NCBI GenBank assembly: GCA_002320605.1
Contig: DCKG01000030.1
Span: 47,337 to 111,336, forward strand
Direction of reading: 5' to 3'
DNA length: 64,000 nucleotides
DNA from: Bacteroidales bacterium UBA1680
GTDB taxonomy: Bacteria; Bacteroidota; Bacteroidia; Bacteroidales; UBA932
Both the position numbers and the translations under genes were made by a program. Below the pieces are notes generated by a model. That model was not told the origin of the DNA. It saw nothing but the letters and a program-made list of their open reading frames with translations, and made no database searches. Below are positions 47,141 through 55,330 of the stretch, piece by piece. The stretch's first letter is position 1. Every line of letters starts with the position of its first letter.

Positions 47141-48799
47141 ATGAAAATGAAGACATATAGGCTTGTATCATTGGCGATTGGATGCGTGGCATTCGCCTTT
47201 GCTTCTTGCAGCGACTTGGACCTGAACGAATCACAGTATCACTCAAAGGAGTATCAGTTTAGCGACTTCTCCCAAGTTAAAGAGGTCATGACAAATGTTT
47301 ACGGCTACCTTCAGTCCGGTTTTGCAAGTTTTCAGGAATGCGCAAGTGATGATGCGGTGTATGCAAATTCTCCAGACGTGTGCAAGAGCTACTATGATGG
47401 TAGCTGGTCTGCCAATGAGGTGGTAGACGACCAGTGGAGTCATTACTATACGGCGATAAGAGCAGCCAATTATCTGCTTGAGAATTGCCCTGAAGATTTC
47501 GACATAGCCAGATGGGATGAACGCTACAGCATTTACCTTGCCCAGCTAAAAAATTACCCATACGAGGCTAGAGCCTTGCGGGCTTGGTTCCACATGGAGC
47601 TTCTTAAAAGGTACAGAAGAATAGTCATTGCAGATAAAACTTACTCTGTGTCCGAGGTTAACAGCCTGGAACCCGTGGAATACGACGAAGCAGTGGAATG
47701 GATAGCGAATGAGTTGGAAGATTGCGCAAAGAATCTCCCGGATTCATATTCCGATACTTATTATTCCGAGATTGGGCGCGTTACGAAAGGGTTTGCGCTT
47801 GCTGCCCGCGCGAGATTGCTGCTTTATGCTGCCAGTCCTCTGAATAACCCTGCAGGTGATGCTTCTGAATATGCAAAAGCGGCAGAAGCTGCTCTTGATT
47901 TCATTGATGCCAACAGCAAAAGCCTTCAGTACGGCGTTGTCCGCCAGCAGTTCAATGCTGAGGCAAAAGACCTCATTTTCGGCATCAGAGAAGCCGCATC
48001 GAATAATTTTGAGTCCAATAACTTCCCGGTCGGATATGAAGGCGGAAATTCAGGAATATGCCCAAGCTTGAATCTCGTTGAGGCCTTTGACATGGCGGAT
48101 GGTACCCCGTTTGACTTTGACGCTAATAAAGAAGCTTTGCTGGATGCTTCAAGAAGGGATCCGCGGCTAGCAAGGGACATTCTTTCGAATGGCGACTCGT
48201 TCAAGGGTTCAGTGATTGAGTCATATACTGGAGGAAACAATGGCTTTCCGAAAGAGAATGCCTCTCCGACATCATTCTATCTCCGGAAGTTCATTCAGGA
48301 GGCAACAAGCCTGACTACCGGAAATGTGAATAGCTATCCTCACATTTATCCTTTGCTGAGAGTTCAGGAGGTTTATCTGAATTACGCAGAGGCGCTTTTC
48401 GAGGGGACGAAGAATCCGGATTTCACAGGAGTTTTTCATGGCGTCAGGTACGCTCTTTCCCCAAGGGCGGCAGTCAATCTGATTCGTGCGGCATATTCTA
48501 TGCCGGAGCTACCTTCGGATTTGCCTGTGGATCAGTTCAGAATGAGATTACGCAACGAGAGAAGGGTAGAATTGTGTTTTGAAGGGCATCGTTTCTGGGA
48601 CTTGCGCCGGTGGAAAATCGGTGAAAGCACTAAAGAAATCTATGGCATCACCATAACTAAAATTGGGAATCAGGATTATTCCGTAGTAAGGAATCTTGTC
48701 CAGAACCGATATTGGAATGACAAGATGTATTGGTATCCGATATCAGAAGTCGAATTGCACAAGAATGGAAACTTGGTGCAGAATGACGGGTGGGAATAA
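47141..48799 (+). CDS. SusD/RagB-type nutrient-binding lipoprotein 2
   Basis: 552 residues. Lipobox ending FAFASC, then the SusD helical frame (EVMTNVYGYLQSGF; AIRAANYLLENCPEDF; RALRAWFHMELLKRY) and the C-terminal motifs LRVQEVYLNYAEALFEG and RVELCFEGHRFWDLRRWKIG. It starts 7 bases after transporter 2, so they form a second SusCD complex. It is about 130 residues shorter than SusD 1. Confidence 0.94.
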   Translation: MKMKTYRLVSLAIGCVAFAFASCSDLDLNESQYHSKEYQFSDFSQVKEVMTNVYGYLQSGFASFQECASDDAVYANSPDVCKSYYDGSWSANEVVDDQWSHYYTAIRAANYLLENCPEDFDIARWDERYSIYLAQLKNYPYEARALRAWFHMELLKRYRRIVIADKTYSVSEVNSLEPVEYDEAVEWIANELEDCAKNLPDSYSDTYYSEIGRVTKGFALAARARLLLYAASPLNNPAGDASEYAKAAEAALDFIDANSKSLQYGVVRQQFNAEAKDLIFGIREAASNNFESNNFPVGYEGGNSGICPSLNLVEAFDMADGTPFDFDANKEALLDASRRDPRLARDILSNGDSFKGSVIESYTGGNNGFPKENASPTSFYLRKFIQEATSLTTGNVNSYPHIYPLLRVQEVYLNYAEALFEGTKNPDFTGVFHGVRYALSPRAAVNLIRAAYSMPELPSDLPVDQFRMRLRNERRVELCFEGHRFWDLRRWKIGESTKEIYGITITKIGNQDYSVVRNLVQNRYWNDKMYWYPISEVELHKNGNLVQNDGWE

Positions 48800-48806
48800 A
48801 AAATGC

Positions 48807-48814
48807 TATATTTG
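48807..48814 (+). promoter_or_regulatory. -7 promoter box of the HTCS regulator
   Basis: TATATTTG matches TAnnTTTG, 72 bases upstream of the ATG at 48879 and 7 bases after the susD-2 stop. It suggests the regulator has its own transcript. No -33 TTTG seen. Confidence 0.5.
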
Positions 48815-48878
48815 ACTTTCGGTTCCGCAATGCTTGTGTTTTTGTTCATTCGCTGCGGGACATAAGTCTTGTCGTGAC

Positions 48879-51800
48879 ATGAAATGTGTGCGGATTGTAA
48901 TATCGTTTTTTCTGTCGATTGCTCTCCCGGCCTTTGCGCGGGCTGCGATGTCGGATTTCATATTCCATCCTCTCAATGCGCAGATGCCCTCAGATGAGGT
49001 CGCTAGTCTGTATCAGGATAACGATGGCTTCATTTGGATTGTCACATACAGCGGTCTGGTGCGGTACGATGGCTATAATTCTATAACATGGCCGGTAAAA
49101 GGAGAAAATGATGAGTCTCTTGGCGGTTATCTGCATGTCGCGCTTGAGGATACGCACCATTGCCTGTACATCGGAACCGAGAGAGGCTTGCTGAAGCTCG
49201 ACAAGAATACGGGAGTGATTTCACGCATCCATGACCAGGCTGTTGACCACATCAATGTGACTGACCTTGTCAAGGATTCTTCGGGGAGGATATGGATAAG
49301 TAGTGACAAGGGAGTATTTAGGAAGGATGCTGATAAAGATGAGTTCGTAAAAATAGATTTGTCATCCGCAAATCGGAAGTCGCTTACAGATGTTATCGAC
49401 TTGTTGCTTGATGACAGCGGAAACCTTTGGATTACTTCATGGAACACAGGCCTTTTCAAATATGTGCTGCAAGAAGGAAAGCTCTACTCCTACACTTCTG
49501 GAGATATGAGTGAAGCGTATGTCTTGCATCAGGACAGAAAGGGAAATCTTTGGGTCGGGACCTGGGGGCGTGGCCTGCTGCGCGTCGGCCGGGAAGAAAT
49601 ATTGAATGGGACCTTCTCCTATACTACGTTCTCGCATGACCAGCACGATGGCAATTCGCTGATGGACAATATTATTTATGACATCGACGAGGATCCCTCC
49701 GGCAGAATATGGATAGGCTCTCGAAGTGGTCTCAGCATATATGATTCATCGTCTGGCAAGGATTCTTTCATGAACGTTTATCCAGAAAGGGGGTATGGAC
49801 TGCTTCCTTACAACGAGGTGAATTCTATTCTTCGTACAAGCGATGACACTATGTGGCTAGGCATGCTAGGCGGCGGTGTGTGCAAAGTGGAAAATGGTTC
49901 AGAATACATGTGCGCTATCCCTCTTGGCAAAGTTCAAAATGAATATAAAACCAGCTCAGTCCGGAGTATTTTCAGAGAGAGCCAAGACATCTTCTGGCTA
50001 GGGATTGCCGGCCACGGCATGATATGCTATGACAAGAAGACGGGAAATTTCCGGAATTATGCGGATATGCCGGCTTTTGCCGGATTCTTGAATACGAGCA
50101 CCGTCGACGATATCATCTCTGGTTCTGATTCATCCAAGATATATTTCGCAAGTTATAATGGAGGGTTGTGGATTTATGACAAGACTAAAGGAACGGCGCA
50201 AGTAATATCTTCAACGACGGCCAAAAATATGGAAGATGACTGCATTCATTCTTTGGCGTTAGATCATGAGGGCGATGTTTGGATAGGCACGAGGAACGGA
50301 GTCTTCATCATGGAACAGCCAGACAGCGTAGTCACATTGTCAGAACGGCTAGGGTCGGAGTCGCAAAACCCAAATTACAAAGTTCTGGACATGTCAGTAG
50401 ATAAGAATGGCGATGTGTGGATGGCGACGAATTACGATGGCGTGATAAGGGTCAGTTTGCAAGACGGCAAGATCAATGCGTATTTTCCGGAAGATAATAA
50501 CGACTTAAGGGCTTTTAATTCAATATTTTGCGATTCGGCAGGCAGGGTCTGGGCCGGTTCGATGTGGAACGGGCTCTATCGCTGGAACCCGCAGTCTGGC
50601 AAACTTGAGAAAGTTTCAGGATTCGTGTTTCTTGATGGCGCTGGGGTGAACAACATCGCTGAAGATCCTCATGGCCGCATCTGGGTGACTACGAACAGTT
50701 CCGCAGTTTCATTCATTGCTGGCGAAGATGACATATTCAGTTCCATTTGCTATTGGGATATCTCTGGGCGGCAGGAATCAGGCTTCTTTAACCGGAATGC
50801 TTCTCTCTACATGCAGGATACGGATGAGATGGCCTTTGGAACGTCAAAAGGAATAGTGCTTCTGCCATGCCTGCGTGCAGATTCTTCTGCCGCGGAATGT
50901 GATATCTCTTTTACTGATCTGTTTGTGAATAAGATATCGTTCAGGAATGGCAATCCGCTTCGGGATGAAAAGAAGAATATCTTCCGGACAGACATAAACT
51001 ACATCGACAGAATAACGCTTGACCGCCATCACAATGACATCAGCATTTCATTCTCTTTGTTCGATTTCAAGAATCCCTCTGGAGACATATATCATTATAG
51101 GTTAAGGAAATCTGGGGGAAGCGGGAACGAGGTATGGATGATCGTGAATGGCAGCCGTAACGTTGCTGAGTTCTATGGGGTGAAGCCTGGGAAATATGTT
51201 TTCGAGGTATATGGCACAAGGTCGGGCAGCATGCACAGCAGCGAAATCAAGACGCTCGATATAAAGATTCTGCCTAATCCATGGCTTACGTGGTGGGCGA
51301 TCTCCTTATACATCCTGGCATTCGTGTCGGCGTCATTCCTTACCGTAGCCTTGATTCGTTCTCGCCTAAAGCTTCGACGACAGATGATAATCGACCAAAT
51401 GAACCAGCAGAAGGCGGATGAGGTTAATCAGGCAAAGCTTCGTTTCTTCACGAATGTGTCGCATGAGTTCCTTACGCCCCTGAGCATCATTCTGGCTTCG
51501 ATAGAAAGCCTTCAGCCGAAGACAGAGAAGGAGAAAAGCATCGCCCAGATAATGACTACTAATGCCATCAGGCTGACTCGTTTGGTTCAGCAGGTCCTTG
51601 AATTCAGGAAGGTAGAAACTGACAACCTAAAGATAAAGGTATCTAGGAATGATGTTGCAGAGTTCATAGGGCAATGCGTTGAGGCGTTTATCCCTCTGGT
51701 CAGAAAACATGACCTGACGATTTCTTATTCTTCCGATCCGACTTCCATCATCGGCTGGTTCGATCCAGACAAAATGGATAAAATTATCTATAATCTAATC

Positions 51801-52973
51801 TCTAATGCCGTGAAATACACTCCTGCTAAAGGAAATATTTCAATCATGGCAAGACTTCTTGATGGCGACATGCTTCTGGTGTCGTGCGCAAATGGAGGGA
51901 AGTTGATGACACCTAAGACAATATCTGGCCTTTTCCGCCGTTTCTATGAAGGAGATTATCGTAACTTTAATACAATTGGGACTGGCATCGGCTTGTCGCT
52001 TGTCAAGTCTCTCGTCTCTATCCATAAAGGTAATATTGAGGTAGAAAGCAACGAGACAGTCGGGAACAGGTTCATGTTTACCATCCCTATCGGACGAAAT
52101 GCTTACGATGCAAATGAGATAGACGATACTCCTGTTGGGAAAGCGAATATCCCACTCGCTCTAACTATCAATGAGCCGGCGATTAAATGCGATGATCATA
52201 CAGTGCTTTGCGTTGACGATAATGATGACATAACTGAACTTTTTACGGTGATAATGTCGAAACGTTTCAATGTCTTGACATGCAAAAGCGGAGAAGAGGC
52301 TATAGAAACATTGGGCGGCAAAAATGTAGATGTCGTTGTCGCAGATGTGATGATGCCTGGCATGAGCGGGCTGGACCTATGTTCATATATTAAAGAACAT
52401 GTTGAATTCAGCCATATCCCTGTAATATTATTAACGGCGAAAAAGGATGATTCTTCAAGCATCGAGGGTTACAAGCATGGTGCGGATGGCTATCTGACGA
52501 AGCCTTGCAATTTCTTTGTGCTCTCTGCCATGATTATGAATCTGATAAAGAAGCAGGAGAACAAAAGCGCTGATTTCCGCAAGCAACTTGTCTTCGAAGT
52601 GAAGGACATTGATTATACATCCACCGATAAAAAATTCCTTCAGCACGCCATTGATGTCGTGAACGATCATATTGCAGATTCAGAATTCAGCCAGACGGAT
52701 TTTGTCGATGCCATGAACGTCTCTCGAACAGTGTTGACAGAGAAACTGAAGAGCCTAACCGGTTTCACCCCGAATGCTTTTATCCTGAATGCTAGGCTTA
52801 CGCTTGCATACAAGCTGATAATGGAAGAAAAAGATAAGATGAGGGTATCGGAACTTGCTTATTCAGTGGGATTCGGAGATGCAAAATATTTTAGCAAGAA
52901 ATTTAAGGCGAAATTCGGCAAATCCCCAAAAGAAATGATGGACGAAAAGCCCCCGTCGGCATCCGAATCGTAA
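48879..52973 (+). CDS. Hybrid two-component system regulator (HTCS)
   Basis: 1364 residues from the ATG at 48879, which opens a signal peptide (MKCVRIVISFFLSIALPAFA); a TTG at 48834 would precede it by 15 codons. Periplasmic sensor: about 14 Reg_prop two-bladed repeats (IWIVTYSGLVRYDG, IWISSDKGVF, LWVGTWGRGLL, IWIGSRSGLS...) and a Y_Y_Y domain. One span near 803-826, then HisKA with His in FFTNVSHEFLTPLS (about 860), HATPase (IYNLISNAVKYTP, GTGIGLSL), a receiver with Asp in VVVADVMMPGMSG (about 1154) and an AraC-type HTH at the end. It senses an oligosaccharide and activates the locus. Confidence 0.95.
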   Translation: MKCVRIVISFFLSIALPAFARAAMSDFIFHPLNAQMPSDEVASLYQDNDGFIWIVTYSGLVRYDGYNSITWPVKGENDESLGGYLHVALEDTHHCLYIGTERGLLKLDKNTGVISRIHDQAVDHINVTDLVKDSSGRIWISSDKGVFRKDADKDEFVKIDLSSANRKSLTDVIDLLLDDSGNLWITSWNTGLFKYVLQEGKLYSYTSGDMSEAYVLHQDRKGNLWVGTWGRGLLRVGREEILNGTFSYTTFSHDQHDGNSLMDNIIYDIDEDPSGRIWIGSRSGLSIYDSSSGKDSFMNVYPERGYGLLPYNEVNSILRTSDDTMWLGMLGGGVCKVENGSEYMCAIPLGKVQNEYKTSSVRSIFRESQDIFWLGIAGHGMICYDKKTGNFRNYADMPAFAGFLNTSTVDDIISGSDSSKIYFASYNGGLWIYDKTKGTAQVISSTTAKNMEDDCIHSLALDHEGDVWIGTRNGVFIMEQPDSVVTLSERLGSESQNPNYKVLDMSVDKNGDVWMATNYDGVIRVSLQDGKINAYFPEDNNDLRAFNSIFCDSAGRVWAGSMWNGLYRWNPQSGKLEKVSGFVFLDGAGVNNIAEDPHGRIWVTTNSSAVSFIAGEDDIFSSICYWDISGRQESGFFNRNASLYMQDTDEMAFGTSKGIVLLPCLRADSSAAECDISFTDLFVNKISFRNGNPLRDEKKNIFRTDINYIDRITLDRHHNDISISFSLFDFKNPSGDIYHYRLRKSGGSGNEVWMIVNGSRNVAEFYGVKPGKYVFEVYGTRSGSMHSSEIKTLDIKILPNPWLTWWAISLYILAFVSASFLTVALIRSRLKLRRQMIIDQMNQQKADEVNQAKLRFFTNVSHEFLTPLSIILASIESLQPKTEKEKSIAQIMTTNAIRLTRLVQQVLEFRKVETDNLKIKVSRNDVAEFIGQCVEAFIPLVRKHDLTISYSSDPTSIIGWFDPDKMDKIIYNLISNAVKYTPAKGNISIMARLLDGDMLLVSCANGGKLMTPKTISGLFRRFYEGDYRNFNTIGTGIGLSLVKSLVSIHKGNIEVESNETVGNRFMFTIPIGRNAYDANEIDDTPVGKANIPLALTINEPAIKCDDHTVLCVDDNDDITELFTVIMSKRFNVLTCKSGEEAIETLGGKNVDVVVADVMMPGMSGLDLCSYIKEHVEFSHIPVILLTAKKDDSSSIEGYKHGADGYLTKPCNFFVLSAMIMNLIKKQENKSADFRKQLVFEVKDIDYTSTDKKFLQHAIDVVNDHIADSEFSQTDFVDAMNVSRTVLTEKLKSLTGFTPNAFILNARLTLAYKLIMEEKDKMRVSELAYSVGFGDAKYFSKKFKAKFGKSPKEMMDEKPPSASES

Positions 52974-52990
52974 AAGGTTATGAAGGGGCA

Positions 52991-53026
52991 GCTGCCGGGG
53001 GGCATTGTCGTATATAAAACAAGCGA
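52991..53026. repeat. Direct repeat copy 1 flanking the AlbA-type gene
   Basis: 36 bases starting GCTGCCGGGGGGCATTGTCG. The same sequence with one extra G is at 55252-55288. Copy 1 lies after the HTCS gene, copy 2 next to hcp. Confidence 0.8.
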
Positions 53027-53159
53027 ATCTGTCCGAAGAATAATGGGCGCCTCATTGACAAAAAAAAGTGTGGTGACAGTTCTTGCGATATGTACTCTGG
53101 CCCTTCGTATTCGCTGATTATCAAGTAATTAAGTAGCGAATTTCGATTTTCTGACTTGA

Positions 53160-54920
53160 TTATTGGCCCTTTTTCTGGTCCTTTGCCTGCCTGCTGATTT
53201 CGTTGAGTCCGATTTCTACGGCTTTGGTAATCAAAGCCATTTCACTCTCATAGCGTTTACTCAATGCGTATGTCCGCATTTTGCCTTCTCCGGTATAAGC
53301 GAGCATTCCATTCTCTACGAGTTTCGCGATATAGCTGCGAATCTGCTTTCTAGAGAGGTGGCCGACAAATAGATTTGCAAAATCGCCCATCTTGGCCGTA
53401 TTGTTCTTCTTCAGGAACGAAGCGACGATTGATAGGACCTGGTTCTCATCCCAATCCGTGAGCGTGAAATACTCGGACATTTTGCCGGAAAGTTCAAAGT
53501 AATCTTTCCCTAAAATATAGTAGGTCCCGCTTGTCCTCCCCCGTTGTTCTATGTATCCAGCAGTCAGCAGTTTGGAAACAATCTTCTTGTCCAGAGACTG
53601 ACGGTTTTTGGTCTGGCGGATTGTATTCAGTGTAATAATGTCATAGACGTTCAGCTTTGCATCGTCCGGGAGTGAATCCTGGATGGAATTGATGAACTGA
53701 GAAAATGCCGCATCCTCGATTTTTGAGGACAAGATGAGCGTGACGCAGAAGTCGTCCGTCTTGCTGTAATCGGGAGCGGGCTTGCCCTCGGAGAGAGTGT
53801 CCAAATATATGTTGTCCACACCTTGTCCTGAACGCTCCACCAACCCGGTTTTCGAAAGGACATCTGCAAGAAGCCTGTTCCTCGGGGTACTCTGGACATA
53901 GAGAATATTGTCGATGGTGACCCCGTGAGGGAAACCGCCGGGATTGACAAAGATCATCTGAGTTGGATATTGTTTCACGACTATCTCGCCTTGAATATCA
54001 TAGGCTCGATGAGCGATGGCATTGTTCAGTGCCTCGCGAATGACATCTTCATTGAATAGGGGGATGTCGTAATCTTTGTATATGCCGTTACGGACAGGCA
54101 CTGAACCGTTTCGGGAATTGATGGCGGCCCAAAGCTTGTCAATCATAATGTAGTATGGGCCGGAAAAATACTCTCGGGCATCAAAGTGAATGTTGGATTC
54201 TCCTGTCCGGTATTCAAGTGAAATCTTCGCCTGAGGGTATTTGCTTTCTATGAGATCCTTCTTGCCCACAAGGATAACGGCTGCATTGGTCACTTTTCCT
54301 TGAAAGACGAGTCCCAAATCGGAGAGCGCCTGATAATTGTCAAGGGAACGGAAGGATGGATTCTTCTGTTTTTTCGCATACTTATCCTTCAATATCTCTA
54401 TCGCCTCTTTGTCTAGTTCGTTGATGGATACGCCTTCGCAAAACTGCTCGGAGAAATCCGGTTCCTGCTCCTGAATAATGCTGAGATAAACTTCATCAGA
54501 CATCGGTTTCAGTTCTTCCCCTATGCGCATAAGCGGAACATCTTCGAATTTGAAGATCCTGCCTCTGGGACGTGAAGGAACATCGATTACCAAAACTCGC
54601 TTGTCACCCTCATAAAGTTCATAGATGTCTGTTCGGATGCCGACATCATTATAGATTTTTGACATAAGCAAACCGATGCTGCCTTCGCTCTGCTTGGTTC
54701 CAATAACCGTATGAGGATAAGAATCGTGCATTCCGATGACCAGAGAGCCGCCTCTTTCATTGCAAAGAGCAGTGATGTAACCTAGGATGCATCTGCGTCT
54801 GTCGGAAGGATTAGCCTTGTTGCCTCCGTTGTAGGATACATTCCCTTGTTCACCTTTTTTGAACTCCACATGGTCTTCAGTCTCACGCATCGATTTTAGT
54901 TGTTCTATCGTCTTTCTCAT
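53160..54920 (-). CDS. Schlafen/AlbA_2-domain ATP-binding protein
   Basis: 586 residues. N-terminal AlbA_2 domain (DHVEFKKGEQGN; RRRCILGYITALCNERGGSLVIGMHD; about residues 12-140), then a HATPase_c_4-like region with EALNNAIAHRAYD (Asn-His box) and the Gly motif RNRLLADVLSKTGLVERSGQGVDN. C-terminal winged-helix segments follow (KKNNTAKMGDFANLF; RKQIRSYIAKLVENGML). Proteins of this plan are common accessory genes, labelled transcriptional regulators or RNA-binding proteins; several relatives occur in defence contexts, but no function is established for this one. The gene stands alone between a PUL and hcp. It lies inside a pair of direct repeats and has a palindromic promoter. Confidence 0.82.
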   Translation of the reverse strand: MRKTIEQLKSMRETEDHVEFKKGEQGNVSYNGGNKANPSDRRRCILGYITALCNERGGSLVIGMHDSYPHTVIGTKQSEGSIGLLMSKIYNDVGIRTDIYELYEGDKRVLVIDVPSRPRGRIFKFEDVPLMRIGEELKPMSDEVYLSIIQEQEPDFSEQFCEGVSINELDKEAIEILKDKYAKKQKNPSFRSLDNYQALSDLGLVFQGKVTNAAVILVGKKDLIESKYPQAKISLEYRTGESNIHFDAREYFSGPYYIMIDKLWAAINSRNGSVPVRNGIYKDYDIPLFNEDVIREALNNAIAHRAYDIQGEIVVKQYPTQMIFVNPGGFPHGVTIDNILYVQSTPRNRLLADVLSKTGLVERSGQGVDNIYLDTLSEGKPAPDYSKTDDFCVTLILSSKIEDAAFSQFINSIQDSLPDDAKLNVYDIITLNTIRQTKNRQSLDKKIVSKLLTAGYIEQRGRTSGTYYILGKDYFELSGKMSEYFTLTDWDENQVLSIVASFLKKNNTAKMGDFANLFVGHLSRKQIRSYIAKLVENGMLAYTGEGKMRTYALSKRYESEMALITKAVEIGLNEISRQAKDQKKGQ

Positions 54921-54922
54921 TA

Positions 54923-55035
54923 TCTGGCCCTTTGTTTTGTAAATATAATATTGATTATCAGCGTTCTATGCTTGATAGGTAAATGTTCTATTCAACAAAT
55001 ATAATCATATCTTCTAGCCCTTCCAAAGGGCCAGA
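54923..55035. promoter_or_regulatory. Promoter with flanking inverted 12-mers and palindrome of the AlbA-type gene
   Basis: On the minus strand TTTG (55024-55027), a 20-base spacer and TATATTTG (54996-55003) form a full promoter match. The -33 TTTG is part of the palindrome TCTAGCCCTT-CCA-AAGGGCCAGA (55013-55035, 9 of 10 paired). The 12-mer TCTGGCCCTTTG appears forward at 54923-54934, right next to the start codon, and inverted at 55024-55035. Related half-sites are at 53096-53107 and 53174-53185 at the 3' end of the gene. Confidence 0.6.
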
Positions 55036-55251
55036 AAACTTTTAGCGATGGATTGTTTATAATTTGTTAAAAGGCCTGTCGGCGTAACGGCATAACGAGT
55101 AGGTTGCCCATGGAGACATATACCAATTACGCACTCGGGTGCCGTCCATTCATAGGCTCTCACATATTCATAATTATATTCTTAAACAAAGGATTTTGGA
55201 TTTGGCTGCATTTTAAGATTTTAAGACGCAGCGACAACAATGCGAATAACG
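55036..55251. other. Intergenic stretch upstream of the AlbA-type gene
   Basis: 216 bases between the AlbA-type promoter and direct-repeat copy 2. AT-rich with no credible gene, promoter box or strong hairpin; one 73-codon plus-strand frame across it is not protein-like. Part of the segment bounded by the direct repeats. Confidence 0.4.
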
Positions 55252-55288
55252 GCTGCCGGGGGGGCATTGTCGTATATAAAACAAGCGA
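55252..55288. repeat. Direct repeat copy 2 flanking the AlbA-type gene
   Basis: 37 bases, identical to copy 1 at 52991-53026 except for one extra G in the G-run. Its last bases (AGCGA) form the first part of the hcp terminator stem. Confidence 0.8.
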
Positions 55289-55323
55289 GGATACTGCCCT
55301 TCTGCTAAGGCAGAGCCCTCGCT
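55284..55323 (-). terminator. Terminator of hcp
   Basis: Minus-strand hairpin with outer stem AGCGAGG/CCTCGCT and inner stem CTGCC/GGCAG, followed by TTGTTTTATA. It starts 7 bases after the hcp stop. Confidence 0.6.
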
Positions 55324-55330
55324 GAGATAA

